Source of the DNA: Ipomoea triloba
Taxonomy: Eukaryota > Streptophyta > Magnoliopsida > Solanales > Convolvulaceae
Direction: 5' to 3'
DNA: 64,000 bases
Assembly (NCBI RefSeq): GCF_003576645.1
Contig: NC_044916.1
Location: forward strand, 36,181,697 to 36,245,696
Under the pieces are notes generated by a model, which was not told the origin of the DNA, did not search any database, and saw nothing but the letters and a program-made list of their open reading frames with translations. A program made the translations under genes and the position numbers. Numbering within the stretch: position 1 is the first letter of the stretch; each line of letters starts with the position of its first letter. Positions 1 through 10,754 of the stretch are shown here, one piece after another.

Positions 1-1124
1 GCAAAGCATATATCTGGATACGCAGGAGTTGTTTCTACTTCCTGCAGCGTACATGTGAAGTTGTCAGATAAAATTCACTAGAATACATGGAGGGATCCAC
101 ATTAGCAAAACTTGCCTTTCTTGAGTCCAAATGAAAATTAATACGACTTGGAGATGCATAGACAGTCTTCACAACCTACATAAAAAAAGATCATGATGGG
201 CGTTGACAGGTAAACAGTGAGAAAAAATTTAGAGTATATAAATTATGTTCTTCAGTTACCTTGTATATAGGAGACAATGGCTTGTCTTTGCCAGTTTGGT
301 AAGTTTTAAGGACCTCGTGACTAAAAGAAAGTGAGAAAGGACATTATTACAAGTCAAGGAACAAACATCTTAAAGTTTTAGCTTGAATGATAAAGATAGG
401 TATAGCAACTCAGGTACACAGTTTGCAGACAATACCACTGCTGCTTTAGTAAAACAGAAGAACCAAATATTAAGCCTATCTGACAGACATGACAAATAAA
501 CAATTAGATGCATGGGGTTCAGCAAATAGTTTTCGTCACTAGCACTAGATTAGTAGATTATACAAATTAATCCATATAAATTATAATACAATCTTCGAAA
601 ACAGAAGAGAAATATCCCTGTGACTAAGAAGATGCCACCTTTTCTTGAATTTCAAATCACAGTAGTTGTGGAATCAAGAGAAGAGCATTACCTGCAAATT
701 GCCACTGTCACACTGAAAGTTGTATGAGCAATCAAGTTCAAGTAATATGAGCGCCTCCAATCCACACCTACTGAGTTCTCACCAAGTAAATCATCCAACT
801 GCAAGGAAATTAAGTAAAGTATATCATCCTCAACTTCAATCATCAGAACTCATCTTCATTTCTATAAACATTGACCTCTGAACTTACCCATGCAAACAAA
901 ACAGCTTCCATCAGATAAAATCACAGTAGTACTAATACTATGTTGCACTAATGTGAATTTTGGAGGAATTTCTAGACATGGAAGTGAACAATACTTGGAG
1001 GAAAGACTAATAATGCCTTTACCTTAGGCGACCACCTCCGTACAAAGTAAGGAGAATTGTCTTCACTGTTGCCATTGGATTCATATCCTTGCAAACTCTG
1101 CATACACATTCCGAAAAAAAAAAG

Positions 1125-1163
<39 letters not shown>

Positions 1164-2263
1164 GCATTGTGCTACATTTTACAACTCACACATTATGACC
1201 CATGGTTTAGCTTTATGAATCTTGCATATCACACCTAATACAACAATTCTAAAACCAGAACTATTATACCATTTTACGGACGAAGAATATGAGATCATCC
1301 TCCTGACGGCCTCTGGATTCCTTTCCACGAACGAAATACAAATCCAATACTTCATGCCAGAACTCTGGATCCATTTCCACATCCGATGAATCTTCCTCCT
1401 CCACTATGGTTTTCCCTAAAAATTTTGAGTGCTTCTTCACCATACTCAACAACTCAAACCTTTATGGCAGATACTGAGTTAGTAAAGGCAAATGAAAAAA
1501 GACATATGGAGATAAAAGAAAAATGATAGTATCCTTTCCTAGCTCAAAGAACATCACTTTGACCATCTTAAAAATTCTTCCTTTGTTTATAAATCAAAGC
1601 CAAAGACCTTGTGGTCTAGTGGCACCCGGTTTACACTCCCACATGGAAGGGAGTGGGTTCGAGCCTCAGTGGAGGCGACTATTGACTCTTTGTGTTTCAG
1701 TAGGTTGAGAAAGTAGCTATGAACAGATACTACATTGTAACAAAGTCAGAGTCAGTGGTACTCAAAAGAAAAAAAAATTTTAAAAAAATCAACAAGTATG
1801 CAGTGTTTTTGAAATACTAGAAAATTCAGATAACCCCGGCATTTCAATGCCAAAGGTGGATTAAGCTAGGATAGATTCCAAAGAAACCTTTTGAATTTGT
1901 TCTAATTGCCACTACACTAATTCATTCTCCAAAACAATACCGCCGCCGCCGCCCACCCCTGGCAAAAGGAAAAAAGTTTCCAATGGCTCAAATGCTAACC
2001 AAGAGCTCATTTTGACCTACAATGCTAATTACGGTTAATATATGGAAACTGACAATTGCAGTTAGCCCTGCATCATGCGAATTCAATCCAAAATTGCAAT
2101 TTTATGCTAAAAGTGTTCAACTGCCAACCCTTTGAATCACAAAAGTAGACGACTTTGAAACCTAACCGGAAGAACGAATCATAAATGTTCAACAAAATCT
2201 CAGTGAAAAATGGAAAACTCACCGACTAGGGGTTTGGCCTCCTCCTCCGTTGCCCAGTAGCAT
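1..2263 (-). CDS. KIAA0930/DUF2045-family protein, 5' part (partial at window edge)
   Basis: Seven exons on the minus strand, in translation order: 2263-2223, 1459-1270, 1097-1023, 798-692, 320-260, 175-116 and 41-1 (continues outside). All phases close, giving about 191 residues so far. The start reads MLLGNGGGGQTPSR and joins FELLSMVKKHSKF. Family landmarks seen are FWHEVLDLYFVRG, QEDDLIFFVRK, DWRRSYYLNLIAHTTF, KTVYASPSRINFHLDSRK and EVETTPAYPDICF. These match the eukaryote-wide KIAA0930 (DUF2045) family, whose molecular role is not established. The intron between exons 6 and 7 has a GC donor (AAG|GCAAGT) and is only 74 nt. Intron 1 appears to skip an AG lying too close to a TACTAAC branch point and uses AAAG at 1463-1460. 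A SINE lies in intron 1, antisense to the gene. The C-terminal part is outside the window. Confidence 0.85.
42..115 (-). other. GC-AG intron of the KIAA0930-family gene
   Basis: On the minus strand the upstream exon ends in AAG followed by GCAAGT, and the next exon follows CTGCAG. Joining AAG to GAA gives SRK|EVETTPAYP, which is the conserved family sequence. No GT donor nearby preserves it. The intron is 74 nt long, close to the lower limit for plant introns. Confidence 0.75.
1600..1778 (+). mobile_element. SINE family A, copy 1 (tRNA-derived), in intron 1 of the KIAA0930-family gene
   Basis: The head resembles a tRNA. It has an A-box-like GGTCTAGTGGCA at 1612-1623 and a B-box GGTTCGAGCC at 1656-1665, about 33 nt apart. 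A family-specific body follows (TTTCAGTAGGTTGAGAAAG and TATGAACAGATACTACATTG) and it ends in an A-rich tail. This is the fullest copy in the window and serves here as the reference for family A. Confidence 0.8.
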
Positions 2264-3244
2264 TGTGTATGTTGTTCTTTAGTTTTCACCTGATAAAGAT
2301 TTGTTGCGAATTTCTCAGACGGAATTGCTGAAGAAAGCTTCTCAATCAATATGAATACCGAGACGCTGATTTTACTAATTTGGAAATCGCGAAGCTAACA
2401 AGGATAGAGTGCAGAAGTTGCAAATATGCAAAGTAGAAGACGTTGCGTTGATTGCCGATGCCACGAGGCAGCGCATAGCTCTCTTTCTCTCTCTCTCTCT
2501 ACGGGAGAGTTACCATAGTATTAGTGTATTACTGTTGTGGGTCAATGGCGCGGTTAATTGGTTGGCTTGTATGTACGAGTGGTCTGTTATGCGCTGGAAA
2601 GTAACTGCCTCTGTCATCGTAAAGAGTTGTTTGTGGACATTACAACGAGCCAGGAAGGTAGGAGAAAATGATATAAGACTCTTATGAAGTAAAATTTTTG
2701 TGTAATTTTAGTGATAGGAGAGAAAGATTAATAACTTTGTTTAGAAAATAAAGACTGTAACTCAATCCGAATATCCTACATGTTCCTCTCTTGGTATAGG
2801 TGATATAGGAGGTAAAAAATAAGTTGTGTAAAATTAACCCAATGGGTAGCTTGAGTGGCAAGTGAGATTTTTTTGTGAGGAAGAATTTTGGAAGAACTCG
2901 TGTTCGATTCATACAAGTGATGATTTTCACCTGTCCTCTTGATGAGGTAAGTTAAGAAATATGTATTTTGTTGCATCAACTATCAGGTAGAGTTAACATT
3001 TTTTTTTTTGAATTAATTAACCAATTGAGTTATGACCAAGCTCGACTAACATTACTGCTACAATATGTTTTCAAGACTCCTCATTTACACATTTACACAT
3101 ACCCTTAAGAAGACTTGGTTACAAGAAATGTGTACTTTGCAATTATTATAGGCTAGTAACAATTCTATACATGGTCCTTCTTGGAATGGAAGGTCTATAT
3201 CCAAGAAACTAAACCTGCATAATATCAGGTAGAGTATAGATGAA
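2264..3244. other. Spacer between the KIAA0930-family and PP2-A10-like genes
   Basis: 2264 to about 2480 should hold the 5' UTR and promoter of the upstream minus-strand gene; it includes a CT-rich run at 2482-2501. A tRNA-like stretch at about 2838-2960 (TTGAGTGGCAAG, then TGTTCGATTC) may be an old SINE, but it is too weak to call. About 3060-3244 is probably 3' UTR of the next minus-strand gene. I see no convincing coding sequence. Confidence 0.4.
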
Positions 3245-4543
3245 TCAGATTTGGGCAGGCAACAGATTGTGAGTACTGCCCAGTATATGCAAGAACAATG
3301 CAAGGCATATTGTAAGAATAACAGAAGATTTGGCACAAATGTATCTGATGACATCCATCCCCCGCTCGGACACTTCTTCTTGAACTACATTAACACTTGT
3401 TTTCAAGCTTTGTGACATTTTCCATACCAGGAACTCCACTATGGATCTCACAGTCTCAAATGTCACCCTGCCGGTAACATCAAGCACAAACTTCCGGTTG
3501 CTTGGCACTGCCAATGTGGACGAGACACTACTCAGCCATCCGTTGCTCTGCAGATCGATGGGTTGGCTCGTCTCTTTTACCTTCTCTGGAGATACGTTCT
3601 TGAAATCCTTGCCATTCATTTGGGTTGAATCGTCGTCGCTGTGATCAACAATGGAAACAGAGGATGCCAAACTCGTGTCAGGATTAGATGCAGGCGCTGT
3701 CAAGACTCGGTGAGAAGTCTTGACCAGAGTTTCCACAGCGCCATTGCAGAGGGAAACCATAATGTCCCTAACTTCAGCTTGATGTTTAGGATTGGTCATA
3801 CCAGAGAACATCTCATCGTAAAAGTTAATATGCATTGTCTTATCAAGATAAACAGCAATAGCAGTGCCTACAAACGTCTGTATACAATCTGCCATCAGAA
3901 CTTTAGACCGATCATCAAACACTGCATCTACCCAACCCGGGGGAGTGGATGAATTTGGCTTCACATACGAGGCACCAGGCCGATGATTCCCATCCATGTC
4001 CTCACGAGACTGGCTGTTTGAGTAAAACCCCATAACCAAATTCTTCGCAAAGCTACCAACAACCACTGAAGCAAACCCAGCCCCAGCACTACTGATCAAC
4101 CTATCCATAAGCTTATCTGAAAAATTTGGACTTCCAACATCTCCAATCTGACTCTTTTTCTCTTGTGACTTATAGTGCCCCCTCATTACCCCAGCTGTTA
4201 CAGCCTCTGAAACTCTACTCAATGCCTTTGAAAACTCCTCAGATCGAGCAACTTTCGACAGTTGCTTCAAACTACTGGGAATTTCATTGGAATCAGACTG
4301 CAAAAACTCCTTCAAATCCTTGGACACAACAGTGACAGCCTCAGCAGATTCACACACCATTTCACCTACAGACACTAAAGCCCCCAACACCTTCATAATT
4401 CTCCTCCTCTTTCTCACAATAGATGGCATATTATACACTCTATATGCACCATACGATGATGCCCCAATAACCCCAAGTGCAATCAACCATTTCTTCTTCT
4501 TTGGCGTCAAGATCAAACCTTTCTTTACAAACTCAAAATCCAT
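3245..4543 (-). CDS. PHLOEM PROTEIN 2-LIKE A10-type protein
   Basis: A single uninterrupted coding exon of 432 residues. The N-terminus has a basic KKKK at residues 15-18, then a hydrophobic segment at about 19-34 (WLIALGVIGASSYGAY). It continues with YNMPSIVRKRRRIMKVLGAL and the strongly conserved LKEFLQSDSNEIPSSLKQ. The C-terminus ends in a second hydrophobic stretch (VILTICLALFLHIL), so membrane association is plausible. Plant databases label this family PHLOEM PROTEIN 2-LIKE A10, although I see no lectin-type PP2 domain; the biochemical role is unknown to me. A 5'-UTR intron is possible: AACAG|GTTCGT near 4702 and a TATATAG acceptor immediately before the ATG. Length and start agree with the family as I know it. 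Confidence 0.8.
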   Translation of the reverse strand: MDFEFVKKGLILTPKKKKWLIALGVIGASSYGAYRVYNMPSIVRKRRRIMKVLGALVSVGEMVCESAEAVTVVSKDLKEFLQSDSNEIPSSLKQLSKVARSEEFSKALSRVSEAVTAGVMRGHYKSQEKKSQIGDVGSPNFSDKLMDRLISSAGAGFASVVVGSFAKNLVMGFYSNSQSREDMDGNHRPGASYVKPNSSTPPGWVDAVFDDRSKVLMADCIQTFVGTAIAVYLDKTMHINFYDEMFSGMTNPKHQAEVRDIMVSLCNGAVETLVKTSHRVLTAPASNPDTSLASSVSIVDHSDDDSTQMNGKDFKNVSPEKVKETSQPIDLQSNGWLSSVSSTLAVPSNRKFVLDVTGRVTFETVRSIVEFLVWKMSQSLKTSVNVVQEEVSERGMDVIRYICAKSSVILTICLALFLHILGSTHNLLPAQI

Positions 4544-6304
4544 CTATATATACGTTCCAATACAAAGCTCAAAATCGATTAAACTTATGCATCGATTGGA
4601 AAAAAAAACAAATCAATGAATTAGGTTTTCGTTTTCCGAAATGCTGACACAGTTGAAAATTCGGGAGAAAAAACTAGCATAGATTATGGAGGAAAGACGA
4701 ACCTGTTGTGATTATGAGCCGTTTGAGCAGAAAGAATCAGACGAAAAGAGAAGGGATTATGTATCATCTTGTTGTTTTGCTGGGTTTTGTTTGTTTGTGT
4801 TGAATGGGTCATTCATTTGAGTCCAGAAAAAATTGGAATAAAAGGGAAATTGTGGCTGGAAATGGAAAAGAATTTTCTTCTTATAATTCTTCATGAAAAA
4901 TGAAAAGAAAAGTGGTGGTCTGAATCTTTTTGGCACTTGGTTTCTTCTATGATCCGTGGCGTTTAGCGGCGTTCGGCCAATCCGCTGCCAGGAGCCGCCG
5001 TGCCGTATCACCCGTGTGAATAAAATCCATAAATAAATTGTTAATACGTGCTTCGTAGTTCGTACGTGTTTAAAAGGTGGGCTTACGGTTACTGGGCCGG
5101 ATATGGGCCGGGTTAGATCTGGAGATGTTTAATGACCAATATACCCTTGGACAATTTTTTATACGGAGTATAAATCATGGTTCTGTGTGAATCATAAAAA
5201 AAGTGCATCTTAATCTTATTAATATATTAAAAGTATATTATTTGCATATTGGAGGTCCATTATATAAAATAACTTAATTGTTATTAAGATCTCTATAAAT
5301 ACCCCAATTTATTGTATTTCGTCTTATCTCGTTCCGATCAGTTAATCTGTCATCGGTTAGTTGATATTATTGTTTTATGCTTCAGTGATGTTAATGCTTA
5401 GTAGCGTAAATTGGTTGCAAAATTCTTCAATTTGGAACTTTAATGGCTCTCTTCACTTCGTTGCCGGATTCTTGTTCGCGGTGTCTGGTAATCGGTTTGA
5501 TTATGCCATGCTCTGATGTTTAGAAGCATAAGTTAATTGGTTGCAAATTTCCTCGATTTTGAGATATTTACGTTTGATATATTTACGGTTGATAAATAGC
5601 TGTTAGCCGTATACTCGTATAGACACAGCATTGTAGTTTGTTGAGTAAAAACTTGATAGTTGCAGTGTAAAAATTACAACCATCCAGGCTCTACTTTCAT
5701 GCTTGGCCAAATTTGAGAACTCTTGAAGTGAGAGATTTTGTTTTATGTGGACAAGTTATTTGGCTAGCTTTTGCTTGATTCAATATAATTTCAAACCAAA
5801 AATATTTGAAATGTACATTTTACTTTCTCATATAAAGCTACCTACTACAGTACTATAGGAGATTCTGGACTGAAAAAATCCAGTTTATAAGCAAACAATT
5901 CTTTGCTTATGTACAAATACAATCATGCTTTTTGTGTACACGAGGTGTAGCAAGCACCCCCAACCACTACTAAGATACTCCACAATCATCAGAAAAGAAT
6001 TAAACAAGCAAAACTGCTTTTTTTTTAAAAAAAAAATAATAAAATGAAATAAAAGAGGAGCACCTTCCTTCTAATGAGGGGTCATTGGCTATGGTATTCA
6101 CCCTTACAAATTTCATATCCATGCTACATGCAACTATGCCACCAGAAAAAACCGGAACACACACAGTGCTAACCTCTGCCTCATTGCCTTAGTTCAATGC
6201 CAGAAGACTTGAGACATTTTCCGCATGAAGCACAGGAGTCCTCAGTACATTTCTGATTGTATCACCAAGAAAGAAAAAGGTGGTGAGAGCACACTTTGGG
6301 AAAA
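4544..6304. other. Spacer: promoter of the PP2-A10-like gene, orphan promoter-like signals, 3' end of the BSD gene
   Basis: 4544 to about 4760 is 5' UTR of the minus-strand gene. Two TGGGCC site-II motifs lie at 5093-5098 and 5104-5109. On the plus strand a TATAAATA at 5294-5301 precedes CT-rich, UTR-like sequence without an open frame. A phrase containing AATTGGTTGCAAA occurs twice (about 5409 and 5536). About 5990-6304 is probably 3' UTR of the BSD gene. No supported ORF is present. Confidence 0.4.
5093..5109. promoter_or_regulatory. Paired TGGGCC (site II) motifs
   Basis: Two TGGGCC copies occur 11 bp apart, an arrangement typical of plant promoters of growth-related housekeeping genes. 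They lie upstream of the minus-strand PP2-A10-like gene and about 185 bp before a plus-strand TATAAATA, so they could serve either direction. Confidence 0.4.
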
Positions 6305-8713
6305 TTAGATCTTTTTTGGAAGTTGGCCAAGCTTAAGATGTTCTGGAGGAATTGCCGATGTTTTAGAGGGCACTGTACAATCAATATCATCCTCAAGATC
6401 ACTAAATGACACATCTTCTTCATTTCCCACAAGGGTAGTGCCAGAATATCCTTCCAGTTCTGGATTGTCCTTTAGCCAGTCATCCTCATCATCATCTTCA
6501 TAATCCAAGATAGGTTGTTTATAAGATGTGGTGGTAACCACCACCTTGTCTACAGTCTTGCTTGCCAAGTCTTCAGCAATAACAGCTTTGTCTATGAACT
6601 GGATCTCTGTAGTTTCAATGGGATGCTTCTCAGTTTCAACATCAGTTGTATCATGGAAAGATGAAGGATGTTCATAGGCAAATGCTGTGTTAGACGTGTT
6701 TCTTGAGTGGGTATCTTCAGATGATAGAGAATCAAAGTCTTCATGCAGTAAGTCTGGGGTTTCTTTTGAGTGGAAAGTATTTACTCCAGCCCAATCTGAC
6801 TCAGGATTCGTTTTCTTTTGCAGCTCTTTTATCCACATTGCCCTTGCTTGCACAAGCTGGAGGGGATGAGCATATCAGAAGTTAAAATACTTCATGTACA
6901 AACTAATATCATTTAATGTCTTGTAGCTATATAGTCAGTGCCCTTCTGAAATAAAAACCGTCAAGTGTTCATAACAAAATGCCAACTACTTAAAATTATC
7001 AAAAGCACTGCAAGCGACACTACCAGCCGAAACCATCCAATCATTCACAGCTCAAACACCTAAATTCTGAGTCTAACCATTCTGTTAACATTAACACTTT
7101 AGCAGCGACATTAAGAAGAGAATGTTCCTCTCCACTTGGTCCTCCCACCACAAGGCCATGTCAGATATGGAAAATATCATTTTAGCATTACCGGAGATGC
7201 ATTCAGAAAAGTGTCTCCACAAACGGGGTGCCACCCCCAAGTTGAAATTCAACAAAGGAAAGAAATTAAAAGAATGAGATAAAATGAATTTCTATTGATA
7301 TAGTTCATTGAAAAATATAATTACATATTTTAACAGTGTGACAACTAGTACCACATATATTAACTAACCTGCGGTGTAGACAAAAGCTCGGCATCATGCT
7401 TATTAAGTCTTGAGTGAAGAAGAACAAAGTACACCATCCAGAAGTAAGCCTCACTCATATGGGCAGGGCAGAGTTCAATTCTTAGAGCTAGTAGCCGAGG
7501 AACTAAACATTCAATTGCAACAATATGATTGACCTGAGTCTCGGAGATCTCAAAATCTGAACAGGGCAAGAAGAGCACTATGATTAAAGTTGAAAATGTC
7601 ATTTCCCAAGAATAACAAATTAAGAATTGAAGTGAATCCACAAAAGATCTCCCAGCAATACTGTCTAGCGCTTAACACCAAGCAGTGCACAGTTCATAGA
7701 TAATCATCTCTTAGAGAAAATTTGCAACACTAAAGTTCTTCGCAAGTAAAGATGCAATGATGCTAGGCTTCTAGAAGTGACAGAAAGCATTAGGCATGGA
7801 ATATGAGACGAAGAAACTAGGGTTAACAATGAGCATAAGCATTAGGCATTGCCTGTAAGACAAGAAAGCAACAAGCACATACAAGGCAGGTTATTGTCAA
7901 GAACTCTCAACCATATCATCCCCTGTTAGGTTCATACTCGTCAATAATACCGTGACCTCAATTTCCAAGAGATTTCACTTAAATACTATCAACTATGAGA
8001 AGATAAAGATTCGAGTTTTAGACATCTTTAAGCACATTGCATTCTATCAACTAAACCACCCAAAAACGAATACTTGAGGATATAAAATCCATTGAAAGTA
8101 ACATGAATGATACGGAATCGTGCATACCATCAAATTCCTCATCTTCTTCTGATAAGGGAAAATCAAGCCAAGTCTCGGGATGATGAGCTATATTCTGAGC
8201 AAAGCCCAAAGCCTCCTCAGTAACCCCCACAGCATCACCCACGTTATCCTCCACCTCATACTCCGTGAAATTCTCACATTCCACGAAATCCCCATCCTCT
8301 TCCTCGTCAGACTCACGATCAAAAATCCTGCTATGGACTCGATCCGACTCCAATTGAACCGAATTTCGGGTCGGAAGACTAGTCGCAGCAGGCGCAGGTG
8401 CTAGAAATGAAGCGACGCCCCACAGCTGCCGACTTAGGGCTTCTCCCAATTCAGACAAGTCCTCTTTGACGCCGCGGCCGGGATGATTGACATCATCGAT
8501 ATAATCCTCGGCGTCGTCATTCTCGCGTCGATCGTCCAAATCGATTTCCTCGTACGCGCAATCGCCTTCCCCGGGGTGCTGTTGCCCTGAGTGGGAAGAA
8601 CCGTGACAGGTCGATGCCCGATTAACGACGTCGTTCCCGCATTCCTCCCCGCGCTGTTCATCGTCGTCTAGGCGTAGGGTATTGGCGATCGAGCGCGCTA
8701 ACCACGACGACAT
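6305..8713 (-). CDS. BSD-domain protein
   Basis: Exons on the minus strand: 8713-8128, 7556-7369 and 6856-6305. Phases close and give 441 residues. The start at 8713 (MSSWLARSIANTLRL) is preferred over an upstream in-frame Met because plant homologues begin there. Residues 1 to about 150 are acidic and low-complexity. The BSD core begins at about residue 175 (ALGFAQNIAHHPETWLDFPL, with the conserved WLDFP) and runs over the exon 1/2 junction. It is followed by CLVPRLLALRIELCP, MSEAYFWMVYFVLLHSRL and DAELLSTPQ. The rest is acidic and probably disordered (YEDDDEDDWLKDNPELEG). BSD domains occur in TFIIH p62, synapse-associated and DOS2-like proteins; this plant branch has no firm function. A TGGGCC motif lies at 8930-8935. 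Confidence 0.85.
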
Positions 8714-10754
8714 GGCGGTTCGATTTTGATCGGATCGAGGAAGAGGAGAAAGGGAAGAGAAAGGTGCCAAAATTGGGTTATTTTCAAACCTGATGCAAAA
8801 AAGTGGGTGGGAGCTGATAATGATTTTGTTTCTCTAGACTCTCGCTGGCCAATTTTTTTTCTTTTTTTTTTTTTGGGAAATTTGTTGCTGTAATGACGTG
8901 GAGTGGGCTCCGCTGCAACAGTGTCTTTATGGGCCCCGCCGTTGAGCTTATCTGGAGTATGATGACCAACTAGGCCTCGCTTAGCTTTCATTGTTAATGG
9001 ACAGCACTATCTCAATGACAATTAAGCCCATCATTCCATTGCTTTTCTGATACGAGAAATTGTAACATAGTATCTGACAGAATTAATTAACTCAAGGCAC
9101 TAATAAATTGTATATAAAGTGGCATAAAAGTTTTATGAATGGGGAATAATAATAAATAATTGTGGCCAAAGACCTTGTGGTCTAGTGGCACTCGATTTAC
9201 ACTTTCACGTGAAAGAGAGTGGGTTTGAGGCTCAGTGAAGGTGACTGATGATATTTTGTGATTCAGTAGGTTAAGAAAGCAACTACGCACAGATACTAGA
9301 TTATAACAAAATGTTTCAAATTTGAATCTCATTTCAAGTAAGGATTGGATTAATTTGTTGAAATGTGTTCTGATGTCACTAGGTGGAACCAGGAATCAGA
9401 GTAGAGATACCTTATGTCAATAAAATAATGAAATAGGTAGAATAATTGAAGAGAGAATGGTTTTGCCTTTATGGAGGACAGTCTTAACTCTATCTTCCCA
9501 GCTTTCAAGGTAGGAACACACCTCCAACAGCTTCACCACCAAATGCTACTTTTTTCTGCAATTTCGCAACTTTAACTTTTTGGTCTCAGTCAAAGATCCT
9601 TGAAATTGCAATACCAACAAAAAACTTCTTGTTTCCCAACCTCCTTTTAAGACAATTGAATTTCATAGCTTTTATCACATAATCAAAGGTTTAAAAATCT
9701 TAAGAATAAAAACACTATCTTAGTACAAATGCTAAACAGATTGTTAAATGCAACTGCAACAATGTGCAATGAGATTTCTGTTCGAGTAAGAGTCAAACTC
9801 TACATGCGCATTCCAATCCTTGATTTCTTTTTCCCGGTCCAAGGGCGAGTACGTGGGGTGCATTGTTAAAGGCCAAAGAAAGTTGAATCCAGTTTTCTTT
9901 TCTGCACAGCAAATCCATCCTAGCAATAATATCTCCCTTTTCCTTTATGTGTGTGTGTGCACCATACACTAGATTTGGTCCCAACCCTTAATGATTTTCT
10001 TTGTATCCATATTTGAACACAAAACAAAAGAAAAAAGAAAAGAAAATGCATGTGCTCAGTGATTGTAAACTGCAACAAGCCAGAAATGCTAGCTAGACTT
10101 CAACTTAGTGCCTTGTGGTGTAATTCACTTTCCAAAAAGAAGCAAAAGATTTCAAATTTGGGAAGCTCAGAAACATGATTCCAAAACTTATAGTAATAAG
10201 CAAAAGCAAAAGAAAGGATTGCTTGAGGGAGAAAAGGTTAATAATTGGCAATCAAAAGATATTGTAGAGAAATAAAGAATCAATTGTACTTGTTGACTTT
10301 ATATCTAAAGAAACTGAAAAACTTACAGATAGCAATCTTACAATTATGAAATTTTGACTGCCATACTATTGAGCACAGACTAGAGGAGTGATTCTGGAAC
10401 CCCTGGTGAGAATAATTGGATAGATTCTGGTATGGGATAGCCCAAAAAGAGTACAAAGACATCATATTAGACCTTGGAGTTGTATTCCTTGATGTTACAT
10501 TGGAAAGGCAATCATGGGCTACATGAGTTAAGCCAAGATTATTGGAAAGGTTCAGTATATACGACTAATGCCGATGAACAGTTTTGCCTATGAAGAGAGA
10601 ACTAGATGTCTAGATATGATGCCTTTCCTTGTGAGATCATGTCTTCAAGCATATGAAAGAATGGTGTAGTTCATCTTGAAAAGTATTATAGCATCCGGGG
10701 CGTCTGGGCAGAAGGGAAAAGTTGTGTATGAATAACAAACCAATTCACTTCACT
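8714..10754. other. Spacer between the BSD and U-box genes
   Basis: 8714 to about 8980 is the 5' UTR and promoter of the BSD gene, with a T-rich tract at 8855-8873. A SINE lies at 9165-9311. The remainder is AT-rich and has no supported ORF. About 10500-10754 is probably the 3' UTR of the U-box gene. Confidence 0.45.
9165..9311 (+). mobile_element. SINE family A, copy 2
   Basis: It begins CCAAAGACCTTGTGG like copy 1, keeps the A-box GGTCTAGTGGCA and has a mutated B-box (GGTTTGAGGC). It then follows the family body with TTCAGTAGGTTAAGAAAG. It is more diverged than copy 1 and its polymerase III box is damaged. Confidence 0.75.

Noticed and set aside
1600..1665. Functional tRNA gene
   Set aside because: A- and B-boxes are present, but a full cloverleaf cannot be formed and a SINE body follows.
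2409..2687. 92-codon ORF upstream of the KIAA0930-family gene
   Set aside because: No domain, dominated by a CT repeat, and lies in the presumed promoter.
8714..8770. Upstream Met of the BSD protein ORF
   Set aside because: The MSSWLARSIANTL start fits the family. The preceding residues look like translated UTR.
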